From Hyphomicrobiales bacterium (GTDB taxonomy: Bacteria; Pseudomonadota; Alphaproteobacteria; Rhizobiales; JACESI01): DNA of 64,000 nucleotides. Numbering within the stretch: the stretch's first letter is position 1; each line of letters opens with the position of its first letter. The notes below the pieces were generated by a model, which saw nothing but the letters and a program-made list of their open reading frames with translations, had not been told where the DNA came from and searched no databases. Below are positions 55,829 to 64,000 of this stretch, in pieces. The position numbers and the translations under genes were made by a program. The stretch lies in contig JBDXGY010000006.1 in NCBI GenBank assembly GCA_039989895.1, positions 1 through 64,000 on the forward strand, written 5' to 3'.

Positions 55829-57769
55829 ATGTGTGGTTTTATAGCAGCTCAACTTGCACGGCCATGGGTACAACCTGAACAGTTAGATACCGCATTAAAA
55901 ACAATTTATCACCGTGGTCCCGATGGTAATTCGAGTTGGTTTTCTGAAGATAGATTGACCCTTATGGGCCATGTTCGCCTAAGCATCATCGGATTAAATA
56001 ATGGCACTCAACCATTGAGCCATGATCGCGGCGATCTCAATGCTGTGGTGAATGGCGAATTTTATGGCTATCAGGCTATTCGTGAGAAGCTGCGTGAGCA
56101 GGGTTATCGCTTCAAGACAGAATCGGACAGTGAGATCGCGCTGCATCTTTACGATGAACATGGTCTTGGTTTTGTCGATTATCTGCGCGGTGAATATGCC
56201 TTAGTGATTTCTGACCGACGTAGTGGCGAGTTGATCGCGGTGCGCGACCGATTTGGAATTAAGCCGCTTTTCTATGCTGAGGTGAATGGCGAAGTTTTCT
56301 TTGCCTCAGAGGTAAAAGCATTGCTAGCCCTTGGCCTTCCATCGCGATGGGACCCTGCTGGCGTGATGGCAGAGTTTGCCACCGTACAGGGCCATGCAAC
56401 CATGTTTGAGAATATCCGCCAAGTTCCACCAGGATGCATGCTGATCACGAAAGGCGGGCGTGTCGAGATCAAACAATATTGGGACAATGTCTATCCGACT
56501 GAAAGCGAGTTAGCCCAAGATACACGCAGTGAGGCTGAAATAATTTCAGGGTTTCGCAGCGCCCTTGATGATTCCATTGGTGAGCGCCTGATTGCTGATG
56601 TTGAAGTTGCTTGCTATCTCAGTGGAGGATTGGACTCTTCAGCAATTTTAGGATTAGCGCAGGCAAAACTCGATCGGCCTATACGCGCCTTTACCATTGC
56701 GTTTGAAGGCGAGTTTGATGAATCGCCTCTTGCTGAGCGAACGGCTAATTTCACAGGATCTAATTACGAACCAATACCGGTTTCGTCACAAGATCTTGGC
56801 GATGCCTTGAGCGATACAATATGGCATTGTGAAAAGCCTATTTTTAATGCGAATTCAGTTGCTAAATTTTTGTTATCGCGCGCCGTTCGTGATGCGGGCA
56901 TCAAAGTGGTGTTCACAGGGGAAGGGTCAGATGAAATGTTGGCCGGTTATGTTTTCGACCGGCGTGATATGATGCTTTATGGCAGTGGCTATAAAAATGA
57001 GCAGGAGCGGCAAGCGGCCATTGAAGCCTTGGTCAAAGAAAATCCCTTGTCCAAATCCATCATGCTTCCGGATGGTGCAAGTGCTGATGGTTGTGAACTG
57101 ATAAGACAAGCAATTGGGTTTTGCCCGACCTGGGTTGAAAGTGCCTCAAAGCAGTTGGACCCCCTAGCAGACCTGATGACAGCGGGTGCTCTCGCAGGTG
57201 TGGACCTCAAAGCTCCTTATCAGACCATGTTGTCGGAGATTGATTTGCCGGGCCGTATTCTTGGTCGTGATGCTGTCAATATATCGCTTTATATGTGGCA
57301 GAAAACAGCGCTGATCAATGCCATTTTGAGCGTCTTGTCTGATCGCATGGAAATGGCTCATTCCATTGAGGGTCGCGTTCCGTTCTTGGACCATCATGTT
57401 GCACAATATGCTGCTGGTCTGCCGATTGATTACAAAATTCGGGAAACAACTGAGAAGTATGTATTAAGAGAAGCAACCCGTGATGTGATCACACCTGAGC
57501 TTTATGCTCGCCAAAAGCATCCTTTTATCGCACCGCCTATGCGCAAATCAGATAAAAATAAAGTCAATGATCCTTTGATGCAGCATTGTGAGGATACCAT
57601 CCGTTCAGTGGCCTTTGCTGATCAACCTTTTTTTGATCCAGCCAAGGCTCGTAACTTACTGGACTCGATGACAAAGATGGACGCTGCAAAACGTGACCAG
57701 GCGTCCTTATTGATCCAGCGAATGGCGACAATGAGCATCATGCAGCAGCGTTTTGGTATATCGGGTTAA
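55829..57769 (+). CDS. asnB: Asparagine synthase (glutamine-hydrolysing)
   Basis: A 646-residue amidotransferase making Asn from Asp, Gln and ATP. The catalytic Cys2 follows Met1 (MCGF), with the class II glutaminase domain (about 1-210; RGPDG, NGEFYGY) and the synthetase domain with the pyrophosphatase loop YLSGGLDSSAIL. GGAGG precedes the ATG. Related enzymes in exopolysaccharide or peptide clusters exist, but no such genes are near. Convergent with the EAL gene. Confidence 0.94.
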   Translation: MCGFIAAQLARPWVQPEQLDTALKTIYHRGPDGNSSWFSEDRLTLMGHVRLSIIGLNNGTQPLSHDRGDLNAVVNGEFYGYQAIREKLREQGYRFKTESDSEIALHLYDEHGLGFVDYLRGEYALVISDRRSGELIAVRDRFGIKPLFYAEVNGEVFFASEVKALLALGLPSRWDPAGVMAEFATVQGHATMFENIRQVPPGCMLITKGGRVEIKQYWDNVYPTESELAQDTRSEAEIISGFRSALDDSIGERLIADVEVACYLSGGLDSSAILGLAQAKLDRPIRAFTIAFEGEFDESPLAERTANFTGSNYEPIPVSSQDLGDALSDTIWHCEKPIFNANSVAKFLLSRAVRDAGIKVVFTGEGSDEMLAGYVFDRRDMMLYGSGYKNEQERQAAIEALVKENPLSKSIMLPDGASADGCELIRQAIGFCPTWVESASKQLDPLADLMTAGALAGVDLKAPYQTMLSEIDLPGRILGRDAVNISLYMWQKTALINAILSVLSDRMEMAHSIEGRVPFLDHHVAQYAAGLPIDYKIRETTEKYVLREATRDVITPELYARQKHPFIAPPMRKSDKNKVNDPLMQHCEDTIRSVAFADQPFFDPAKARNLLDSMTKMDAAKRDQASLLIQRMATMSIMQQRFGISG

Positions 57770-57779
57770 GTGCCAAGCA

Positions 57780-59180
57780 CTAGCTGGCGAGGCGATCTTC
57801 GTTTGAAGTGCGTACCATGGTCACGTCTGGCTTGACCTCACGCGGCGCGGCGAACAAGTAGCCTTGTCCTAGTTTCACGTCAAAATCTAACAGCTCCACA
57901 ACTTGATTTTCAGTCTCAATATGGTCAACGATTAGCTCGAGACCATTTCGTGCCAGATAGAGCGGTATATCATGAGGGTGGATATCTTTTATGTCGGATG
58001 TTTTGGTCGATAATAGGGTTGCGGCAGATACTTTTATAAATTGAAAGCCAAGGTCTGTAAGATGTTGGTAGTCCATAGAAATATCCGTCACATTATCGAC
58101 GGCAAATCTGAAGCCAAGGTCTTTAAGGGCTCTGATACTTTCTTCTTCAATCGCGCTGAATGATGTGACTGTTTCTTGATTAAATTCAAAAATCAAATGG
58201 TCTGCCAGATTTTTTTTAGACTTAAGAAGCAATCGAAAATCGTTGAAAAACTGAGTGTCAGATATGCTGTGGGCGGCAATATTACAAACAATAACAGAGT
58301 CTGATTTTCGAGTTAGTAGTCGTTGCAAAATCTGAATTGCACGGACAAGAAGCATTTTGTCTAAAATGGGCATAGCGCCACTGCGCTCAGCTGAGGGCAG
58401 ATATTGTGCCGGCCTGATCAGGTCACCTTCATCGTTTCTAATGCGGCTAAGGGCTTCATAAAATTTAGGCTTTCGTTGCGGCAGTGTAACGATTGGTTGA
58501 AGATAAAGGTCCACATTATTAGCATCTACTGCTGCGTGAATAGCTTTCATGATAGGTGAATTCTGATCAAGACCTGCTTCACTAGCCGATGGTTTAGATG
58601 ATTTTTTGGATTTAGGTTTTTTTGTCTTTACTGGTTCGTCAAGCAATATGTCCATATAATCTTTGTCATCCTGTGCTGTCTCGCCAGTTGGTGACGAGGC
58701 ATCTGAGGACTTCGGCTTGGACTGTCTCTTTACGGGCGCGGTTTCACCGCTTGACTGTTTTCTCTCGTCGAGTTCATCTTGTATATTATCAATGCGCATT
58801 TCGGCATCAGAGGAATTTTCAGCCAGTTGTTTGATGAGGGAAATAACGACTTCGAGTTCATGTGCGAGAGGTTCTATTTCTGCTTTTGTCGTGGTTTTTA
58901 AGGTTTTTCTCAACCCTTTCATCTCATTTGATAGGCGCTCAATGCTAGTCGCATTTTCGGCCTCATGAAGCGTTAAAGCGTCAATATCTTCTTTGAGCTT
59001 TTCATAGGCAAATGATTTCCAAATCAGCAAATAGCCAGTGAATTGAATCAAAAAAGCCACCGTCCCTGCAACTACGGCTCCAGTTGTCGCTAGACCAATA
59101 TTAGCCCAAGCGATGAAGCCTACTGAAAAGGAGACAATCATCATAGCGGCCAAGGTGAAGATATTTCTTGCAATATCCAA
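57780..59180 (-). CDS. TipF-like membrane EAL-domain protein
   Basis: A 466-residue protein: two N-terminal transmembrane helices (about 5-55), a coiled coil (about 60-140), a Lys/Ser-rich linker (about 140-210) and an EAL domain (about 215-450). This is the layout of TipF, the c-di-GMP-binding flagellar assembly protein of Caulobacter. Active-site positions are eroded: YEAL is present, but the DDFGTG motif reads VDNVTDIS, the following Asp is replaced (GFQFIKVS) and the AEGVET loop reads VDHIETE. Phosphodiesterase activity is therefore unlikely, while c-di-GMP binding is possible. Confidence 0.78.
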   Translation of the reverse strand: MDIARNIFTLAAMMIVSFSVGFIAWANIGLATTGAVVAGTVAFLIQFTGYLLIWKSFAYEKLKEDIDALTLHEAENATSIERLSNEMKGLRKTLKTTTKAEIEPLAHELEVVISLIKQLAENSSDAEMRIDNIQDELDERKQSSGETAPVKRQSKPKSSDASSPTGETAQDDKDYMDILLDEPVKTKKPKSKKSSKPSASEAGLDQNSPIMKAIHAAVDANNVDLYLQPIVTLPQRKPKFYEALSRIRNDEGDLIRPAQYLPSAERSGAMPILDKMLLVRAIQILQRLLTRKSDSVIVCNIAAHSISDTQFFNDFRLLLKSKKNLADHLIFEFNQETVTSFSAIEEESIRALKDLGFRFAVDNVTDISMDYQHLTDLGFQFIKVSAATLLSTKTSDIKDIHPHDIPLYLARNGLELIVDHIETENQVVELLDFDVKLGQGYLFAAPREVKPDVTMVRTSNEDRLAS

Positions 59181-59378
59181 CTGGTTTTCGTTCCTATGTG
59201 TTCTGGTTATATCGTCTTATATACCCAAGTATAGCAGGACGAATCATTTGAACATCTCGCCATAATAATAAAGCTAGAACAAGCATAACCAAACATAGGC
59301 TGAAGGTTGTCCCTATCAATCATGAAATGCTTCTGCTAAAGCGGGCGCAATCCGCCGATTTTCTAAGGAAAGTAAAAA

Positions 59379-60260
59379 ATGGCTACACGCTCTTGTGGCA
59401 CAATACGCCGTCTTAATGGTCTGAAAGACATCGCCGACCAATATAGTGTGGTGTTGTGTGATGTATGGGGCGTTGTTCATAATGGTGTGTCTGTTTTTAG
59501 TGAGGCGGCTGATGCGCTTCATGCCTATCGTGCGAATGGAAAACGGAAAGTCGTTTTGCTTACCAATGCGCCGCGCCCTGACTGGTGGATCAAAGACCAG
59601 CTCGATGGTCTTGGGGTAAGAGAAGATGCTTATGATGCGATTGTCACTTCGGGTGACGTAACGCGCCATGATCTTGTTGAGCGAAAAGTGACCAAGGTGT
59701 TTGCGCTTGGGCCAGACAAAGATCTCAATTTTTATGATGGTTTGCCGGTAGAATTAGTGGCAGCAGAAGAGGCGGAAATTATCTCTATCACCGGATTATA
59801 TGATGATGAGACAGAGACGCCGGACGATTATAACTCTATGCTGCAAGGCTTTGTTGAGCGCGGTCTTGAAGTGATTTGCGCAAACCCCGACATTGTGGCC
59901 GAACGTGGCGGAAAACTAATTTATTGTGGTGGGGCACTGGCACAAAAATATAAAGAGATGGGTGGGAAAACCCATTATTGCGGCAAGCCGTATGCGCCAG
60001 TTTATGCCCGGGCCTTGGCTACCTGTAATGCACTAATGGGCAAACATGTTGATAAAAAACAAGTGCTTGCCATTGGTGATGGCATTGCAACCGACATTAA
60101 GGGTGCGAATGATGCAGGGCTTGATTGCCTCTTCGTAACAGGTGGGATCCATAGCGCAGAAAAGGGGCCTCTATCGCAGGCGACACCAGATGCTGTTGCT
60201 CAATTTTTGAAGGATAAAAACCAAAAAGCTGAAGCGTTTATGCCTCAGCTTAATTGGTAA
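59379..60260 (+). CDS. HAD superfamily class IIA hydrolase (TIGR01459 type)
   Basis: A 293-residue cytosolic phosphatase-like enzyme. HAD motif 1 is LCDVWGVVHNG (nucleophile Asp), motif 2 VVLLTNAPR, and the last motif IGDGIATDIKGANDAGLD. The class IIA cap lies between. Related to NagD/pyridoxal phosphatases; the alphaproteobacterial branch has no defined substrate. AGGAAAG precedes the ATG. In many relatives this gene lies just upstream of ribF, and ribF is indeed downstream here. Confidence 0.88.
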   Translation: MATRSCGTIRRLNGLKDIADQYSVVLCDVWGVVHNGVSVFSEAADALHAYRANGKRKVVLLTNAPRPDWWIKDQLDGLGVREDAYDAIVTSGDVTRHDLVERKVTKVFALGPDKDLNFYDGLPVELVAAEEAEIISITGLYDDETETPDDYNSMLQGFVERGLEVICANPDIVAERGGKLIYCGGALAQKYKEMGGKTHYCGKPYAPVYARALATCNALMGKHVDKKQVLAIGDGIATDIKGANDAGLDCLFVTGGIHSAEKGPLSQATPDAVAQFLKDKNQKAEAFMPQLNW

Positions 60261-60277
60261 AATCTATCACGATAATT

Positions 60278-60919
60278 TTAGCCAAAGAGCGCGTCTATAT
60301 CATCTTGATTAACGCCTTCACCTTCGTGAGCAGGACCATTAAGTAGATCACCGATAATGTCTTGCGGCTCATCTGTACTTTCTTTAATGGTTTTTTGCTC
60401 TTTGTTCTCTTTTTCTAGGCCTGAAATCATCGCACCGATTTGTTCCTCAATCAGATTGAGGGTTCTGACAACTTTAGATATGCGCTGACCTGTAATGTCT
60501 TGGAATGAACATGCTTCAAAGATTTCCATGATATTATCATTGACCATTGCTGAATAAGCGTCCGGATCAGATGAATCGCCGCCCATTATAGTCTCAGCAG
60601 CTTCCATAATCCGGTTGGTTGCTGTTTCCGTTGACTCAACAACAGCATCAAGCTCGCGACCTGCTTCTGGAATGTGTTCGTCATGCATTTCAACAGGGCT
60701 GAAATCCGCCAAGTCTTTGCGAGTATCCGCAATCTGTTGGGAGATTTTTGATAGCCCATCATAAGTGCGCTTATCATTGTCTTCCAAAAGAATTAGCATC
60801 GTATTTGTCATCAATTCGGCGAGTCGAATGATGTCGTGCAAGTCGAGGTTATCAGGCTCACTACGTTTAAGAAATTGTTGTATTCGAGTTATATCTAATT
60901 TTGTGACCATTTTCAGCAC
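60278..60919 (-). CDS. CheZ-like chemotaxis phosphatase 2
   Basis: A 213-residue helical protein paralogous to the one at 47087. Phosphatase motif FQDITGQR with Asp141 and Gln145; the C-terminus ends DDIDALFG, a CheY-docking-like tail. Lies 89 bases downstream of the CheY-type gene with a long perfect hairpin between, so the two probably form a unit. Shared segments with paralogue 1: LDAVVxxTExATNxI and FEACxFQDITGQRIxKVV. Confidence 0.85.
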   Translation of the reverse strand: MLKMVTKLDITRIQQFLKRSEPDNLDLHDIIRLAELMTNTMLILLEDNDKRTYDGLSKISQQIADTRKDLADFSPVEMHDEHIPEAGRELDAVVESTETATNRIMEAAETIMGGDSSDPDAYSAMVNDNIMEIFEACSFQDITGQRISKVVRTLNLIEEQIGAMISGLEKENKEQKTIKESTDEPQDIIGDLLNGPAHEGEGVNQDDIDALFG

Positions 60920-60952
60920 CCCAAATTTATCACCGAGCCATACTTATTAGGG

Positions 60953-60982
60953 GCGTTTACCAAGGCTTTGCTTGGTAAACGC
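60953..60982. repeat. Perfect 12-base-pair inverted repeat between cheY and cheZ
   Basis: GCGTTTACCAAG (60953-60964) and CTTGGTAAACGC (60971-60982) enclose a six-base loop. No T-run follows on the minus strand, so it looks like a processing or partial-termination stem separating CheY-type and CheZ-type messages. Confidence 0.7.
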
Positions 60983-61008
60983 GCTAAATTATGGCGTGTG
61001 AATAATTA

Positions 61009-61392
61009 TTATACGCCGAAAACAGCTTCGATTTTACCTTTCAACGTCTGTGCGTTGAACGGTTTAACGATATAGTTATTAACGCCGGCTTTTTTAGCAG
61101 CGATAACGTTTTCGGTTTTGGATTCTGCTGTCACCATAATAAAAGGTGTTTTGGTTAGATTTGCATCGCTGCGAACCTGTTTCAATAATTCATAACCGGT
61201 CATGGGTTCCATGTTCCAGTCAGAAATTACAAGACCAAATTTTTGATTTTGCATTTTAGCAAAAGCTTCAGTGCCATCTGCGGCATCTTCTACATTTTCA
61301 AAACCAAGTTGTTTTAATAGGTTCCTAATAATACGAACCATTGTTTTATAGTCATCAACAACCAAGACTGGCATAGATAGATCAAGCGCCAT
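61009..61392 (-). CDS. cheY: CheY-type single-domain response regulator
   Basis: A 127-residue receiver from ATG 61392 (GGAG about ten bases upstream); a longer frame to 61443 adds an atypical tail. Key residues are intact: VLVVDDYK (acidic pair), LVISDWNMEPM (phospho-Asp), MVTAES (Thr) and VKPF (Lys). No output domain. Pairing with a CheZ-like phosphatase supports a role in flagellar motor control. Confidence 0.92.
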   Translation of the reverse strand: MALDLSMPVLVVDDYKTMVRIIRNLLKQLGFENVEDAADGTEAFAKMQNQKFGLVISDWNMEPMTGYELLKQVRSDANLTKTPFIMVTAESKTENVIAAKKAGVNNYIVKPFNAQTLKGKIEAVFGV

Positions 61393-61660
61393 AGGAGTAC
61401 TCCACACGTTAACTGTGAGAACAATTCTTGCTCTCATCCCCATAGATTGCGTTTCTAAAATCGCAACATGTATAGAGATTACGAAACACGATTGAAGAGA
61501 CCGTTAATCGATCAGTTAACAATTGCGGAAAATGCAATTTAGCGGCTAAAAGCCATTTTTATGATAAACGGGTCGTTAATGAAAACGCAGACATTGGTAA
61601 TGCTCATGTGTATATAGACGCATGATGAGTGATTAAGACAGCTAACAGGCCGCAGATACG

Positions 61661-62671
61661 ATGATAGTCGAACAATCCCCTTTTTTTGCAGAAATACCGA
61701 ACCTGCTGGAAACGAGTGATAGCGCGCTGGCCGGTGTGGGTGGTGGCGTTGTGGCTATCGGCAATTTTGATGGTGTCCATAAGGGGCACCGTGTTGTGCT
61801 AGATACTGCACGCAACCTCGCGACACAAAATGCTCATCGTATTTCCGCTCTTGCAATGACATTCGAGCCGCACCCGCGCACGGTGTTTAACCCCTCATCC
61901 CCCGTTTTTCGTCTTACCCCTCCTTCAGTCAAGGCGCGACTGTTTAAGGCGCTTGGTCTTCAGGGCAGTATAATAGTGCCGTTTGATAGAGATTTTTCCA
62001 GCATGAGTGCAGATGCCTTCGTTCAAGAGTTGCTTGTGGAGAAGTTAAAGGTTGCTCATGTGGTGGTGGGCTATGATTTCCATTTCGGAAAAGGCCGAGA
62101 AGGCTCGCCTGAATTTTTGATGGAGATGGGCGCGAAACATAATTTTGGCGTCAGCATCGTGCCTGCCCAAAAAGATGACGCCGGCGCCCTTGTTTTTTCT
62201 TCATCAACGACGCGTGCATATTTAGAGCAGGGCGCCATTGAACAAGCCAACGACATTTTAGGATATCGATATTTTGTCTCAGGCAAGATCATTCACGGTG
62301 AAAAGCGGGGCCGCGATCTTGGTTATCCAACCGCCAACATGGTACTGCCAACAGAAAACGCGCTGCGCCACGGTATCTACGCCGTGAAAATGCGCGTAGA
62401 CGGTAAGCTAATGGATGGTGTGGCAAGCTTTGGCCGCAGACCCACCTTTGATAATGGTGCAGCTCTGCTGGAAACATATCTGTTTGACTTTGATGGCGAT
62501 CTTTATAGCAAGCAGGTTGAAATCATCTTCGTTAAGTTTCTGCGCGGGGAAGAAAAATTCGACAGCATTGATGCCCTCATTAGGCAGATGGATAAAGACA
62601 GCATTGACGCGCAAATGCTGTTAAAGAATGCGCCTACAGCGACTTCTATTGATGAAGCACTTAATCAATAG
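61661..62671 (+). CDS. ribF: Bifunctional riboflavin kinase / FAD synthetase
   Basis: A 336-residue enzyme making FMN and then FAD. N-terminal nucleotidyltransferase domain with GNFDGVHKGH, and FEPHPRTVF; C-terminal flavokinase domain with GEKRGRDLGYPTANM and GVASFGRRPTFDN. The ATG at 61661 is chosen for length. ileS follows 97 bases downstream, the common ribF-ileS order. Confidence 0.95.
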   Translation: MIVEQSPFFAEIPNLLETSDSALAGVGGGVVAIGNFDGVHKGHRVVLDTARNLATQNAHRISALAMTFEPHPRTVFNPSSPVFRLTPPSVKARLFKALGLQGSIIVPFDRDFSSMSADAFVQELLVEKLKVAHVVVGYDFHFGKGREGSPEFLMEMGAKHNFGVSIVPAQKDDAGALVFSSSTTRAYLEQGAIEQANDILGYRYFVSGKIIHGEKRGRDLGYPTANMVLPTENALRHGIYAVKMRVDGKLMDGVASFGRRPTFDNGAALLETYLFDFDGDLYSKQVEIIFVKFLRGEEKFDSIDALIRQMDKDSIDAQMLLKNAPTATSIDEALNQ

Positions 62672-62735
62672 ATTATATAAGCCGCTTTTTGCCCCTTTAT
62701 TTGCTGCGCAACGGTTGCTACACAGCTTTAGCAAT

Positions 62736-62761
62736 GCCGATGATTTGAGCCGATGATTTGA
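62736..62761 (+). repeat. Short tandem repeat in the ribF-ileS gap
   Basis: The 13-base unit GCCGATGATTTGA occurs twice back to back (62736-62748, 62749-62761), ending seven bases before the ileS start codon. It probably arose by slippage. Confidence 0.8.
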
Positions 62762-62768
62762 GAACCTA

Positions 62769-64000
62769 ATGACCACTGAAAAAACGCCCCAAGAGCAAGA
62801 TGGCACGATCGATTATTCCGATACGCTTTTCTTGCCAAAAACTGATTACCCAATGCGCGCTGGCTTGCCGAAGAAAGAGCCGGAGATTTTAGCGCGCTGG
62901 AAAAAACAGGGCATTTATAAAACATTGCGGGAAAACTCTAAGGGGCGCGAGAAATTTGTGCTCCATGATGGCCCGCCCTATGCCAACGGAAATCTGCATA
63001 TTGGTCATGCGCTGAATAAAATTTTGAAAGACGTCATCACGCGCTCACACCAGATGATGGGCTATGATTCTAATTATGTGCCCGGTTGGGACTGTCACGG
63101 TTTACCGATTGAGTGGAAAATCGAAGAAAAATACCGCGCTAAGGGCAAGAATAAAGACGAAGTACCGATCAATGAGTTTCGTCAAGAATGCCGCGATTTT
63201 GCCAAACATTGGGTTGGTATTCAGTCAAGCGAGTTTATTCGCCTTGGTGTTGAAGGTGATTTTGAGCGCCCTTATTTGACGATGAATTTCGAAGCTGAGG
63301 CGCATATTGCCCAAGAGCTGATGAAATTCGCCACCTCTGGCCAACTTTATCGCGGCTCGAAACCGATCATGTGGTCGGTCGTAGAGCGCACAGCCTTGGC
63401 GGAAGCTGAGATCGAATATCAAACCTATGAGAGTGACACGGTCTGGGTGCCATTCCCGATTGCTAAAGGCCCAGATGAACTGATGGGTTCCAAGGTGGTG
63501 ATTTGGACAACAACACCATGGACCATTCCAGCAAACCGTGCGGTTTGTTATTCAGATAAAATTTCATACAGCCTTTATGAAGTCACCGCCGCAGAAAATG
63601 ATTTTGGACCACAGCCTGGGGATCAATATATTTTTGCTGATGCCTTGGCGCAGGAGTGTTTCAACAAGGCAAAATTAGAATTTAAACAGATCAAAAGTGT
63701 TGAGGCTGACGAACTGGCCGCGATTTCTCTTGATCACCCGCTTAAAGCTGCAAATCTCGGCGGATATGATTTCACTATTCCTATGCTCAATGGCGATCAT
63801 GTAACGGATGATGCGGGTACAGGTTTTGTGCATACAGCGCCAAGCCACGGTCGTGATGACTTTGATGTTTGGATGTCTAAAGCCCGCGAAGTTGAAGCCA
63901 TGGGTATCTCGACTGATATTCCTTTCACCGTCGATGATGCAGGGTTCTATACCAAAGATGTGCCGGGCCTTGGTCCTGATGCTGAGGGTGGTGCGGCTCG
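62769..64000 (+). CDS. ileS: Isoleucyl-tRNA synthetase, N-terminal part (partial)
   Basis: The frame from ATG 62769 is open to the window edge (410 codons), with the rest of the gene beyond it. Class I signature HIGH is at residues 77-80 ([18 protein letters not shown]), preceded by LHDGPP. The first part of the editing domain is visible ([16 protein letters not shown]), with [20 protein letters not shown] near the end. It charges tRNA-Ile in the cytoplasm. Follows ribF. Confidence 0.97.
   Translation, partial: MTTEKTPQEQDGTIDYSDTLFLPKTDYPMRAGLPKKEPEILARWKKQGIYKTLRENSKGREKFVLHDGPPYANGNLHIGHALNKILKDVITRSHQMMGYDSNYVPGWDCHGLPIEWKIEEKYRAKGKNKDEVPINEFRQECRDFAKHWVGIQSSEFIRLGVEGDFERPYLTMNFEAEAHIAQELMKFATSGQLYRGSKPIMWSVVERTALAEAEIEYQTYESDTVWVPFPIAKGPDELMGSKVVIWTTTPWTIPANRAVCYSDKISYSLYEVTAAENDFGPQPGDQYIFADALAQECFNKAKLEFKQIKSVEADELAAISLDHPLKAANLGGYDFTIPMLNGDHVTDDAGTGFVHTAPSHGRDDFDVWMSKAREVEAMGISTDIPFTVDDAGFYTKDVPGLGPDAEGGAA

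Noticed and set aside
61504-61519. TTAA ... TTAAC upstream of cheY resembling a CtrA site
   Set aside because: The spacer is eight bases, not seven, so it does not meet the consensus.

Overview
This window looks like chromosomal DNA of an alphaproteobacterium, most likely a marine member of the Hyphomicrobiales with moderate GC. The evidence is: a tRNA-His that lacks the encoded G-1 and has A73 (a trait of one alphaproteobacterial clade); a hisS-hisZ-short hisG operon; the DUF2849 / siroheme reductase / DUF934 trio; a PleC/DivJ/PdhS-type sensor kinase; a ScfR-type short-chain acyl-CoA regulator; a phasin; DUF2336 and DUF2927 proteins; a TipF-like EAL protein; and CheZ-like phosphatases. The genus cannot be fixed from the sequence alone. 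No insertion sequence, prophage, integrase or CRISPR array was seen, and most of the window is ordinary core chromosome.

Layout. 1-7.0 kb: the 5' part of a large cadherin-repeat surface protein on the minus strand, divergent from a type I secretion cassette of two ABC exporters and a HlyD adaptor. Both exporters have eroded ATPase motifs. 7.2-10.5 kb: a DUF2336 protein, a 600-base intergenic stretch holding a probable structured RNA with a terminator, and two related M15A-type murein peptidases. 10.5-15.5 kb: heterodimeric methylmalonyl-CoA mutase (mutAB) and argE. 15.7-19.4 kb: a secreted Lys-rich protein and the sulfite/nitrite reductase operon. 19.6-24.8 kb: an orphan iron-type ABC permease, 3-oxoacid CoA-transferase (scoAB) and an AsmA-like protein. 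24.8-31.5 kb: a ScfR regulator, a small orphan protein, a 1184-residue sensor kinase, a phasin and tRNA-His.

31.5-38.3 kb: xseA, rsmE, gshA, an AEC transporter and small proteins. 38.4-45.0 kb: 2-hydroxyacid oxidation (lldD, a LysR regulator, glcDEF). 45.1-48.5 kb: an L,D-transpeptidase, a DUF2927 protein, a CheZ-like phosphatase with a consensus CtrA box, and tag. 48.6-52.0 kb: hisS-hisZ-hisG. 52.0-55.6 kb: a membrane protein, groEL-groES behind a perfect CIRCE, and a small receiver-Fis regulator. 55.8-64.0 kb: asnB, a TipF-like EAL protein, a HAD hydrolase, a second CheZ and a CheY, ribF and the start of ileS.

How the genes connect. mutAB, the ScfR regulator, scoAB and the phasin suggest propionyl-CoA / short-chain acyl-CoA and polyhydroxyalkanoate metabolism, with candidate ScfR half-sites near both mutA and scfR. 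CheY, the two CheZ-like proteins, TipF and the PdhS-like kinase suggest a motile, cell-cycle-regulated lifestyle. The adhesin and its own exporter suggest surface attachment. The least ordinary items are the exporter pair with degraded nucleotide-binding domains and the structured RNA element near position 8500.
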